From: Wurfbainia villosa
Lineage: Eukaryota; Streptophyta; Magnoliopsida; Zingiberales; Zingiberaceae
Assembly: GCA_025175895.1 (NCBI GenBank)
Contig: CM046000.1
Coordinates: 34,694,720-34,758,719 of the forward strand
Direction of reading: 5' to 3'
Length of the DNA: 64,000 nucleotides
The notes under the pieces were generated by a model. That model saw nothing but the letters and a program-made list of their open reading frames with translations. It was not told the origin of the DNA and did not search any database. A program made the position numbers and the translations under genes. Shown one piece after another: positions 1 to 10,149 of the stretch (positions within the stretch are counted from its first letter, which is position 1; every line of letters starts with the position of its first letter).

Positions 1-189
1 TCCTTCAGCTCCCTCCGAAGTCCTCCTGGTGTCGCCCGACCATCGCGGCTTCCTCGGTGTCACTAGCCTTTAGCTCTGCTATAACAATCTTCGCACTCGA
101 TTCATTTCGTGAGATAACGACATGAGCTTAACTTATATCGTTGCTATAATCAAAACTCGAGTTCGACTTAGGTGCCTCTTGCACTAACA
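1..189 (-). repeat. 3' LTR (partial) of the SIRE-type element
   Basis: This stretch aligns with 7310-7508, the end of the other LTR, including the run around tccctccgaagtcctcc and the cactaaca terminus. The copy is cut by the window start and has lost several short CAG/CTG-containing words relative to its partner. Confidence 0.85.
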
Positions 190-915
190 ATCTCCCTTTT
201 TGATTTATGGCAAACTACATACAAAGTTAAGTAAATATGACATGAAGAATAATGTGCATTAGAAACAAGAAATAAAGAAGATTAAGTTGGAGTAGTAAGG
301 ATTTTCTTCAAGTACTCCCCCTTGAAACCTCCCCTTGAGAGGTGAGTCTTGAAGAAAGACCTTAATCCTCCCCTTTGAGGGTTTCTTTAAGTAATTAACA
401 TTACTTAAAGTTGGCCTTAGTAAAACGTTTAAGTTAAGAGTTCTTCTTAACTTGACCCTTTCTCCCCCTTAAGTAAAACATTAAGGGCATAATAAAAAAT
501 AAGTAAAACGTTGGCCAAATAAGTTTAAGTTAAGAATTCTCTTAACTTGGCCTTTAATAAGTTTTCAAAACTTAAAGTTAACTTTTGGTTTAAATATAAA
601 GTAAGAGTTAAGTTATGAAAAAAATTTTTGACCCCTTAACTTTGGCCTCTTTCTCCCCCTTTTGCCATATATCGAAAAGAGTGAGTGTGTGTGTGGAAAA
701 CAAAAATAAGTGTTAAATTTAAAGTCGAGCATGTTCCACATTATTTTGAAAATAATATACTGAAAATAAGTTCATCTATAAGATGTTAGACTCATATTTG
801 GCTTGATTGATATGAAAGATCAGCGATCTGAGTCAGTCGGTTAGTATGTATGATTATACTCAGTGGTTCATGGCGATGCACTAGCTCTACATCTGGAACC
901 CGGAGTAAGGTCCTA

Positions 916-976
916 ACATCTCACGCCCATCGTGGCTAAGTACACAAACACATTAGTCCTATGTGTTGTGAGATGT
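916..976 (-). other. Second copy of the conserved stem-loop, 3' of pol
   Basis: Arms ACATCTCAC (916-924) and GTGAGATGT (968-976) pair over 9 bp around a 43-nt loop. The outermost pair is A-T here and T-A in the copy at 4190-4248, a paired change. It lies between the RNase H remnant and the 3' LTR. Confidence 0.55.
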
Positions 977-1149
977 ATTAACTCCTTAAATCTATAGGTG
1001 CATGATATCTAAGGTATGTCTATGCTAGTTCCATAAAAAAAAAAAATAGTAGTAAGAAAATATAATTTGCAAGTTCTATTCTACTACTACGCATGCCCAA
1101 TTTTCGTCTTAATAGACTAAATTGGCTCCGGGTAGGGGTTTAGTAAATA

Positions 1150-2829
1150 GGTCTGCTAAGTTAGACTTTGATTGGCGTATTCGAGTTGTATGGCTCGTTG
1201 GCCACATGTTCTCGAATGAAATGATGTTTGACCTCTATATGTTTGGTCTAGAGTGACATATCGGATTCTTTGTAAGATTAATTGAACTAATGTTATCTAC
1301 GTGAAGTTTAGTATTAAGTAAAGTCTAACTTAAAGTCGCGGAGAGTGTGCTTCATCGAAGAAGGCTGCGTGACACACTCACCCATCGCGATGTATTCGGC
1401 CGGTGGTAGATAAAGCAACACGCGGTGTTGCTTCCCTCTGCGCAACTCACTAGACTCGTAGAAGTTGACAACAACCACTCGTACTCTTTCTATCGAGCTT
1501 ACTCTGGCGTAGTCCAATCAGATGGCCGGTTAGTTGAACTCGGTAGATCTAGGATACAAATCCGACATTAAGTGTACCCTTTAGATATCTAAGGATAAAC
1601 TTGACTAGAGTTAGGTGAGACTCCTTGGCGCGAGGTTTGAAACCTTGCGCACATACTTGAAATAAGATATCGGTCAAACTGCGGTTAGGTAAAGAGACTC
1701 CTATTATGCTCCTATAGTATTTTAAATCAATTGAATTTCCGATTACATCTTCTTCTATATTCACATTAGTTGTCATTGGGGTATTAATAATTTTAGCGTC
1801 TTGCATTCCAAAGCGTTTAATTAATTCCCTAGTATATTTGCGTTGATGTAAGTATATTCCATCTTTAGTTTGTTTAATTTGTAGACCTAAAAAGAAACTT
1901 AACTTACCTACTAAATTCATTTCAAATTCACTTTCCATAAGTGAAATGAACTCATTTAGTAGGATTGAGTTGGTGGTTCCGAAAATAATATCATCTACGT
2001 AGATTTGGGCTATGAATATGTCTTTACTTAAGGTTTTTACGAAAAGGGTTGGGTCAACTACACCTTGGTTAAAGCCTTTGGACTTAAGATAAATTGAAAG
2101 TCTCTCGTACCAAGCTTGAGGAGCTTGTTTAAGTCCATAAAGAGCTTTCTTTAACCTAAGGACATGATCGGGTTTGTCTAAACTTTCGAAACCGGGGGGT
2201 TGACTAACATAAACTTCTTCTTTAATGTATCCATTTAAGAATGCAGATTTCACATCCATTTGAAACAACTTAAATCCTCGATGTGCTGCATATGCTAATA
2301 GCATTCGAATGGACTCTAATCTAGCTATTGGGGCATAGGTTTTGTCGTAATCTAAACCTTCGACTTGACTAAACCCTTTAGCAACTAGTCTAGCTTTATT
2401 TCTAACTACTTCACCTCTATCATCAATTTTATTTCTAAACACCCACCTTGTTCCAATGATTGTTTTATCTTTAGGTGGTGGTACTAATTTCCATACTTCG
2501 TTCCTAGTGAATTGAGCCAACTCTTCTTGCATTGCAATAATCCAATCGGGATCAAGAAGAGCTTGGTCAATAGTTTTGGGTTCAATTTTAGAAATCAAGG
2601 ATATTTGACTAAGGTTTCTGTATGAGGCTCTAGTTTGAACTCCTAGACTTGGATCACCTATCACTTGGTCGATAGGATGATTCGTTTGAGTCCTAGTTGG
2701 ATTTGGGTTTGAGTCTACAACTTGATCCATAGGATGACTCGTTTGAGTTCTAGTTTGGTTGGAGTCATCTATCACTTGGTCGATAGAGTGACTTGGTTGA
2801 CTTAGGTTAGGATTAACACTAGACATCAT
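1150..2829 (-). pseudogene. SIRE-type copia reverse transcriptase and RNase H remnant
   Basis: The minus frame 2829-1549 is open for 426 codons. It begins with a low-complexity linker, followed by the copia RT landmarks WRWVFRNK-like (TRWVFRNK), NKARLVAKGF, QMDVKSAFLNG, KALYGLKQAP and the catalytic YVDD. The end of RT around 1600-1680 is scrambled by frameshift. RNase H continues in another frame at 1517-1314, where EYIAMGEC is recognisable. The enzyme would copy element RNA and remove the RNA strand inside a virus-like particle. Broken frames rule out a working product. Confidence 0.85.
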
Positions 2830-4098
2830 ATTCGGATCCGAGTTAGGTCTAGTATGAGTCGGTTAAGCTAATTGGGGTTCTTGGGGTTTTGTAGGTTCGT
2901 GTCCTTCATAGAATACTACATTGATAGTCTCCTCGACTCTAAGGGTGTCGTGGTTATATACTCTATAAGCTCTGCTTGTAGTCGAGTATCCTAGAAAGAT
3001 TAGGTCGTAGTTTTGGATGTAAATTTCCTAGGTAATCCTTAGTGTTTAGGATATGTACCTTACACCCAAATACCTAAAGTACTTGATGTTAGGTATTTTA
3101 TCGTGATAAATCTCGTATGAGGTCTTAAGGTGCCTCTTTACCATAAGGATTCTATTTTGGACATAGCATCACGTATTCACGCTTCCCAAAACCTATCGGG
3201 TAGGTTATACTCATTAAGCATTGTCTGCGGCTTCTTGTAGGGTTCTATTTTTGCGTTCTACTAGGCCATTTTGTTGTGGAGTTCTAGGCAAGAGAACTCA
3301 GTGGTATCCATTTAGGTTTCTGATAAACCTATGGTTTCAATTCACCACCATGATCGATCTAAGTCTTTTGATTTTAATGCTTTGTTGATTTTCTATTAAT
3401 TTAAATAGATTGATTAATTGATCTAGGGTATCACTTTTGTGTTTGATGAACCTAACCCAAGTAAATCTAGAATATACATCAATTATGACTAAGAATAATT
3501 TACTTCAGTTAAGTGACTTATCTCAGTGTGAATCAAATAGATCCATGTGTAGGAGCTCAAGCACACTTTTGGTTCGTTCTTGACTAGTTAGTTGATGTTG
3601 TGTCCTAGATTGTTTACCTTGTTGACAAGCATTACATATTTTATTATCCAAGTTATTGAGGTTAGGCAAACCTCTAACTAAGTCACTCTGACTCATCTTG
3701 TGGATGAGTCTTGGGTGTGAGTGACCGAGTCGTCGGTGCCACAACCATGATTCCTCTTGCCATGTCATAAGACACTTAGTTGAGGAGTTAGTTAAGTTAA
3801 TAGTGTAAATGTTGTTATTTCTAGTTCCCTTAAGAATTGTTTTAGAGGTTTCGTTTGTATTAATTACGCATTCGTTTTCTAGAAATATGACCTTATAGTT
3901 ATTATCACACAATTGGCTTACACTGAGAAGATTATATTGAAAATTTTCTACTAATAAAACGTTTTGAATGACAAAATTTGAGTTAAGCTCAATATCACCT
4001 GATCCGATGATTTTGAGCTTGCCGTTATTTCGAAGGCTACGATCCTTTGTCGTTTGAATCGAAGCTTGGCAGGTTGATCGGTCATGTAGTGGGAGCAA
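2830..4098 (-). pseudogene. SIRE-type copia integrase remnant
   Basis: The frame at 4098-3523 carries the GAG-pre-integrase region with the HHCC zinc-binding pattern: WLWHRRLGH, then CNACQQGK. Before it lies a protease-to-integrase linker with LLSVSQLCD. The catalytic core further along (about 3520-2900) is only readable in pieces; PRTPQQNG and VERKNRT near 3300-3240 mark the copia core. Stops and frameshifts break it between 3520 and 2830. In the intact family this protein inserts the cDNA into the chromosome. Confidence 0.8.
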
Positions 4099-4189
4099 CC
4101 AGCATCCAACATCATTGATATCCTACACGCAATGTAGTTGGATCGGATATTGGATTTATTAAAAATTGGTTGAAAATTATTAACCTAAA

Positions 4190-4432
4190 TCATCTCACCC
4201 ATGTCTACATGATCAAACATGTTAATCCTATATGTTCTTGTGAGATGACTTCCAATTTTAGTTGAATTAAATTTAATGACTTAAACACTTGTCAACCTTG
4301 CATTAGATTCGATTGACCTTAGGCTCATCAAATCACCTTTCAAGATCATGACTTCGTGTCGTGGCGAGGCACAGAGGCCTTCTTTGACGGAACAACGACC
4401 ACTTCTGTACAGCCATTTTCAAGAAAATAGAG
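4190..4432 (-). other. Conserved non-coding block plus stem-loop between gag and integrase
   Basis: In minus-sense order this holds a conserved block (about 4432-4345, with GTGCCTCGCCACG) and then a stem-loop whose 9-bp arms are 4240-4248 and 4190-4198 around a 41-nt loop. The same pair occurs in the 54-61 kb element (56031-55957, then 55880-55822). A close relative of the block sits in the leader of the unrelated copia element at 44373-44449. Function is unknown; RNA packaging, dimerisation or gag/pol expression are guesses. Confidence 0.55.
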
Positions 4433-4739
4433 ACTTGACTCACCTAAGACCACTTCCTCGGTCTAACTAGTCTAGGATACGGCGAGGTAGCTTCACTAGT
4501 TCCGCTCATCAGTGCACCGAACTAGATACGCCTTATCTAGCCCGAATACACAAGACTCGCTTTCCTAGCGTCTCATCATCTCGCCAGATCCCGTACACTT
4601 ATGTTATCAGTATCGACGAGTTATAGTCCTATCTAACCATTCTAAAAGAAAATAAAAACCTAAGCATGCAATTTCTAAGTTAAAACACAAACAAATTTAG
4701 ACTAGCTCCCCTGACCGTTGAATCGATTCGGTCTCCACA

Positions 4740-6220
4740 TAGTGGATTTGGTCCTCGGGAACCCAAAGATCGGTTTCGATCCTAAGTTTGAAATTAAGGT
4801 GGTCTTAGGGACCCATGCTTGACACGTTTTTTATGTACACTACGATTGACATATACGATTTATTGGTCGTGTTTGAGCTAAACCCTAGCCCGACCTTGTT
4901 GACCCCTTTGCGATCTAAGTAGGAGGTCAAGTCCTTCGATCCCAAAGTAAACCTTTCCAACGTATTCCTAAGATCTTCGACTTGACTTTTCAAGAGTGAG
5001 TTCTCAACTTTTTTCAACCCGAGCCGAGTCCTTCTCTTGAACTCGACTAGTCGAAGAGGTTAGGAGACCTCGTGTTTCGAGGAGTTTAACTTCCTCAACC
5101 AGTGGTCTCGACCTTAGACTCTGACTTAGCTAACTTTCTATTTAAAAACTTAATTGCACTATAAAGTGTGGTAATAAGAGAGCGACTTACCTTGAGTTTA
5201 TCTTTGAACCTGATGCGATCCGTGGCTTGTCTTGAATAAGTGCTTCGCAATCGACTCATCTGCTTCCGATTCAAGTTCGGTTCGACTCTCCGATTCCACC
5301 GGTTTAGCCATAAGGACTCGATCGTTGTCTTCTTCCTCAAGCTTCTTCCCAAGTAGCGCTTGAGTGCCTTTTTGTATTTTGGTGGGCATTCGGACTTAAT
5401 GTGTCCAAACTCGCAGATTCATAACATCTTATGTTCAACTTTTAGGCTTACCTTCGTTGGGTCGAGTGACGGCTCGTTTTGCCCTTGACTATCCTCGAAC
5501 TAGGTTGACTAGTTCGGCTTCCATTTCCGAGTCGACCTCCAATCCAACTCATCCTCTTCTTCCTTCTGAGGTGGCTTGCTAGCGGTTTTCTTCTTTAAAC
5601 CTCGCAAATAAAGCTATACCTTTCTGGGTCCAATTAGACCGCCATGAAGTTCAAAATCGAAAAAGTTCATCTAATCTAAGTTTAGAAAGATCTCGAGACC
5701 TTGTAGGCATCGACCATGGATGCCCACAAGGTAGTCCTCGAAAGGAGTTTAGGACATACCTTATAAGATCGCGGTTTTCGACCTTTTTTCCGATGCGTGT
5801 AGGTTGTTGACTATGTCCCGGACTCGAGCGTGAAGTTGTGTCGCGACTCGTGTTCTGCATTTTTAGGTTATATAGTTTATTGAATAGAAGATCACGCTAC
5901 ATACCTTGGCTTCATCGGTCCCTTCGTAGCTCCACTAGTTTTGTCGCGCTAAAGGGGCCGACGCGATTTAGCTCTTCCTTAGATAAGCCGCGATTGGAGG
6001 ATTTGTGTTGCTCAAGGCCGCTTCGACTTGTCGCTTTGTCGAATGGTCCATTGATCATAATCCAAGGAGTCACCCACTTCATTAGCTCAAGTGTGAAACC
6101 CGCTTTGGATTATGATCCACATCGATTTTTTGAGAAAGCATTCCATCCGACCCTTCCAATAACGGAAGTCATCTCCATTGTAAAACGGAGGTCGATTGCT
6201 AAAACCTCGAGATGGGCCAT
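4740..6220 (-). pseudogene. SIRE-type gag remnant
   Basis: A start MAHLE at 6220-6218 matches the start MAHIEGYSTTRPPFYNGDD of the gag in the 54-61 kb element, but the frame shifts within about 10 codons. Later pieces read LERFTLGSKDL and the GLGFSS word at 5017-4805, typical of the SIRE gag C-terminal coiled-coil region. The piece between (5860-5095) is split over several frames. Gag would form the particle shell. Several frame breaks fall at CTG/CAG words, so some could be sequence error. Confidence 0.7.
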
Positions 6221-6417
6221 TAGAACAAAAGACACAAGGAGAAAGACGAAGAAACTAGCAACGCATAAAAACACAAAAGTATCAAGACTCGCCTTGGATT
6301 AGTAGGGAGAAAAATAACAAAGAGAAATAAATCTGAAATAAACAGAATTAAAAAAAAAATCGTAAAATGGCTAGATTGGTGGTTTCACCAAATCTTAGCA
6401 ACCCACTCGATACCAAT

Positions 6418-7508
6418 TGTTGGATCAAGCGGATCGCTAGAGGGGGTGAATAGCGATAAAACCTTTCTTCTTTTCTTTTCGTTAAAACTCGAGAGATAAT
6501 TAATTGCGTGAAATGTAAATGTAAAGTAAAAGAGACAAAGGAGTTTTACTTGGTTCAGTCTTCTTACTCCAAGGCCCTAGCGGTCCTCGACCACGTACGG
6601 AGGGCAAAATCACTAAAGAATTCCTCCCCTTTAGAGGTAGGAGTTTAATCGATACAAGTAAAGCACAAAGCTTGAGGTAGAGGGACACTCCCCCTCTCCT
6701 CGTTACGATAAAAGCTCCGAAAATGAAAGTACTAAACTGAAATAAAACTCTAACCGACGTAATAAAATGAAAACAAATAAACCTAAACGTCGGAGAAGAA
6801 GCACTTCGTTGTCGGAGAAGTTGTAGCTTTGCGGAGGCTTTTGGAGGCTTAGAATTGATGTAGAAACCCTAGGTTAGGACCTCCTTTTATAGCCTTTAAG
6901 CCCCTCATCGAATGAGTCTTCAACCAATAGGAATTGGGCACAAAACTCCTTGAAAAATGGTGATAAAGCTTGACTCCTCGAGGCTGATTTTTGACCATCG
7001 GTTGAACTGATTTCTTGGCCGGTTGAACTGATGGCTCAGCAGTTGAACTGATGGCTTAGCAGTTGAACTGATTTTTGGCCGGTTGAACTGATTTTTAGAC
7101 TTTTCGACTGTAATAAAGAGTTAGCTCGAAATATAAGTGAATTCGACGGCCACTTGCCATCCGATCTCAACATAGACCTTCCATGGGAAGTCTTGGTCGG
7201 ATCGTCGCCTAAGGATGTCCCCGTATGGAGGACTCGACCTTACTTACGCTCACTCACACGAGCTTACCTCAACATTTACCTTTGAAGCCTTGCTTTCGGT
7301 CTCCACCTGATTCCTTCGGCTCCCTCCGAAGTCCTCCCGGTGTCGCCCGACCATCGCGGCTTCCTCCGGGTGTCGCTAGCCTTTAGCTCCAGCTATAGCA
7401 ATCTTCTGCACACTCGATTCAGCTCGTGAGATAACGACATGAGCTTAACTTTGTATCGTTTGCTATAATCAAAACTCATGTTCGACTTAGGTGCCTACTG
7501 CACCAACA
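6418..7508 (-). repeat. 5' LTR of the SIRE-type element
   Basis: The 1091-bp unit runs from TGTTGGATC to CACCAACA. It has a minus-strand TATAAAA at 6891-6885 and, upstream of it in the element's sense, five spaced copies of GTTGAACTGAT (about 7003-7095). These resemble the CAGTCGACTG palindrome arrays of the other SIRE-type LTRs here. Confidence 0.85.
6885..6891 (-). promoter_or_regulatory. TATA box of the SIRE-type 5' LTR
   Basis: Minus-strand TATAAAAGGAGG inside the LTR. The same box sits in comparable positions in the other LTRs of this type (35851-35857, 54660-54666). Confidence 0.5.
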
Positions 7509-7810
7509 TTTTGGCTTTCTAATAGTCGACACAAAAATTTTGTTTGGTTTGAAATTTATTTGGACCTTCCAAGCAATTTCTGAACAACCTATTTCCTTTT
7601 AAAATAAGGAAAACAATATTAAAGGGACCTGCCTTTTTTGATATTTAACCAAAGAGTGCACCCCCATTATAATTTGGAAACAAGCACCCTTTTGTTTTTG
7701 CCTATAGAAATATTCTTAAAGAAACTAACTATCATTTTAGTAGTTTTCTTCTACATGCATATTTTTTCATAAGAAAATTAATTAAATTATGAATGAAATG
7801 GTGAGTGCTA
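7509..7810 (+). repeat. Intron 1 direct repeat, copy A
   Basis: This roughly 300-bp segment aligns with 9838-10141, sharing gaaatttatttggacctt, accaaagagtg and ttcttctacatgcatatttt in the same order. Copy B ends directly at the splice acceptor before exon 10150-10244; copy A is followed by unrelated sequence. It is probably a partial intron duplication and holds no coding sequence. Confidence 0.7.
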
Positions 7811-8464
7811 AATAAAAATGTTAATGTAGTATTTCCTATTTTTGGTAGGCTATTAGCAACCTGTTCCAATTAAACTTATACTGCATTACCAAACGATTTG
7901 ATGAGTTGAGAAATTAGTCTTATAATGCTTCTTTGTAGCTTTAGGAATTACAAAGCAAGACATTAAAATTTTATCTTAATTCAAAATAACACTTGTAGAT
8001 TGTCAATAAAAAGTGTTGGAAATTGATTTTCGTAACCAATTGGACGGAAAAGAGACATGGAGGAAATTGCAATATTCATCAGTTTGGTTTAACCAAATTA
8101 GACTTGGCCATTAGCTTGTACAGGAGCATGGTCCATGGACGTGGACACAAGAATACTAACTTGAGTATGTGCAAATGTTAGTTCGTATGCGACTTAAATC
8201 AAGGAATTTCTAAGATGCATGAAAACTGTGAAAAATAGAAGAATGATAGTGTTGATTAGTAGCACTAGAGGCAGTGTCATTCGACACTTCCTTGCACGGT
8301 GCCAAATGGCATCGTGGGAACAATGTCATCCGACATTGTCTTAGTTAGTTTCCCTTGGTTGTGAAGAGAGAAAAAAAAGATTTGTATTGTCTCTCCCATT
8401 AATATAAATATTCTATTCACACACTCTCTATTCATACTTGTTCACATTACCTCTTCTCTGATCA
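7811..8464. other. Intron 1 sequence, no gene; possible LTR-like stretch at 8014-8464
   Basis: No exon is recognisable here. From 8014 the sequence starts TGTTGGAAATTG and by 8464 ends in a run like the end of a copia LTR (tctctcccattaatataaa, then ...gatca). I found no target duplication and no partner, so a solo LTR is only a possibility. The stretch also has two imperfect hairpins around gtgtcattcgacac (8275) and tgtcatccgaca (8322). Confidence 0.3.
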
Positions 8465-9850
8465 TATAAAAAAGGCTTTGGACTTTTTGAAATTTGATTT
8501 ATTTCGAAGTGATGATGTAAGACATAATGGTTGTAGGTTTAAGTCAGAATGACGCAAGACCTACAATGTTTGTAGGATCAAGTCAACTTCCAATTGTACA
8601 AGATTATTAGTAAAAAGGCTTTGGGTTTTCTGAAATTTGATTCTGTGAGAAATACATTGTTTGTTAGTTGTAGTCAACTTTAATTACGTATAAAAGGTTT
8701 TAGGATTTTTGAAATTTGATTTATTTTGAAATGATGATATAAGACTTGCATTGTTTATAGGTTCAAGTCAACTTCTAATTGCACAAAATTATATATAAAA
8801 GGCTTTGGCTCTTTTAAATTTGATTTATTATGAAGTGCTGAGTTAAGACCTTTAGGGTGCATTTGGTTGGGGGTTTTTGTTGATAACCTTGTTAGGTTAT
8901 CAACAAAAACCTTGTTTGGTTTAAGTTATAAACAATTACTTGGTAATTGTTCATTACCTGGTTATGAACAAAAACCTTTTTAGGGGGAATCGAAAAACCT
9001 TGGAGAACCAAGGTTTTTGTTGATTCCCGGGGTTAAGGAAACTTTTTTCCAATATTACCCCTAGCAATATATTAAATGTCAATTTGTCAAAACGTCGCCG
9101 CCGCCCCGCTTGCCTCGGCTGGCCGCTGCCGCTTGTCGCCGGCCTCCGCCATCGCCGCTTGCCGCCGCCGGCCGCCGCCGCTTCGTCGTCGCCACCGCTG
9201 CTCGTTGCCGTCGCCACCGCTGCCGCTCGTTGCCGCTGCCGCCACCACCGCGCCGTCGCCGCCACCCACCGCCGCTCGTCGTTGCCGCGTCGCCGCCGCC
9301 GTTGCTAGCCGCCACCGCGCCATCGCTGCCGCCGCTGGCCGCTCGCTGCCGCCGGCCGACCGCCTCCACCGTCGCCCATCGTCCACCGACGGCCGACGGC
9401 GGCCGTCGCCGCCAATCGGTTGCCCATCGTTGTCGCCGTCGGTCGACCGATCGTCGTTGCCGCCGCCGATCAGTCGACCACCATCGTCGCCACCGGTCGA
9501 TCGACCGTCGTCGTCGGCGGCCGGTCACCACTATCGCTGGTCGGTCGGCCAGGCACTGCCAACGGCAGATCGTTGCCGTCGTCATTAATATTTCTGTCGT
9601 CGTCATCGAATTGATTGAGCAAAAACAAAGGATAATTTAGTAAAATGTTAAACTAAGTTATATATTAAAACCTCCAACCAAATAAGGTTTTTATCTAAGG
9701 TTATACTTTATTCCAAGGTTGTGTTTTATTCCTTGGTAATCACATAACCAAGGTTATGTATGATTACTTAAACCAAATGCACCCTTATTGTTTATAGGAG
9801 GTTCAATTCAACTTCCAATTATACAAAATTATATATAAAAGGCTTTGGGC
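8465..9850 (+). repeat. Degenerate tandem repeat of about 80-140 bp, interrupted by a TIR element
   Basis: The word aaaaggcttt(t)gg followed by gaaatttgattt recurs near 8470, 8613, 8692, 8797 and 9838, with agtcaacttccaattgtaca in between. The unit that starts at 8797 is split by the 930-bp element at 8855-9784 and resumes at 9788. Confidence 0.65.
8855..9784. mobile_element. PIF/Harbinger-like non-autonomous element with a GC-rich core
   Basis: Terminal inverted repeats GGGTGCATTTGGTT (8855) and AACCAAATGCACCC (ending 9784) are flanked by TTA on both sides (8852-8854, 9785-9787), the target duplication of PIF/Harbinger elements. The arms are AT-rich and carry sub-repeats of aaggttat. The core 9090-9600 is an extremely GC-rich, CCG/GTC-type low-complexity tract whose long open frames on both strands are composition artefacts. 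No transposase is encoded. It lies in intron 1 of HISN4 and inside a tandem repeat, so the empty site can be inferred. Confidence 0.8.
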
Positions 9851-10141
9851 TTTATGAGAGCCAACACAAAATTTTTGTTGAGTTTGAAATTTATTTGGAC
9901 CTTGTAAGCTATTCCGGAGCAACTAATTTCTTTTTAAAATAAAGAACAATATTGAAGGAACCTTGCCTTCTTTTTTTTTAACCAAAGAGTGACACCCTCT
10001 TCATAATTTGGAAATGGCCACCCCTCTGTTTTTTTTCTCAGAGAAATATTCTAAAAGAATCTTACTATCATTTGATAGTTTTCTTCTACATGCATATTTT
10101 TTCATAGGAAAATTAATAATTTATCAGTGAAATGATGTTTG
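9838..10141 (+). repeat. Intron 1 direct repeat, copy B
   Basis: This is the partner of 7509-7810. It runs up to the polypyrimidine tract and AG (10148-10149) of the exon acceptor, so it supplies the 3' end of intron 1. Confidence 0.7.
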
Positions 10142-10149
10142 TTTTTTAG

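Larger units (their letters stand above)
1..7508 (-). mobile_element. SIRE-type Ty1-copia retrotransposon, degenerate, left LTR cut by window edge
   Basis: The right-hand LTR (6418-7508) is the 5' LTR of this minus-strand element, and the partial 3' LTR occupies 1-189. Both end in an ACTAACA/ACCAACA-type terminus. Left of 6418 the minus strand reads TGGTATCGAGTGGG, a primer-binding site for initiator Met tRNA. Right of 189 lies a purine-rich tract on the minus strand (PPT). The internal part runs gag (about 6220-4740), a non-coding stretch (4140-4740), integrase (4098-2830) and RT-RNase H (2829-1150), the Ty1-copia order. Many frameshifts show it is not functional. It lies antisense to the HISN4 gene, probably inside intron 1. 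The candidate target duplication on the right is ttttg (7509-7513); its partner is outside the window. Confidence 0.85.

Noticed and set aside
1030..1060. Poly-A run as a possible retroposon tail
   Set aside because: No LINE or processed-gene sequence adjoins it, and it lies inside the SIRE-type 3' region.
9076..9640. Long overlapping open frames on both strands rich in Arg, Ala, Pro and Ser
   Set aside because: They arise from a GC-rich trinucleotide-like tract inside a TIR element; all frames are open and none shows a domain.
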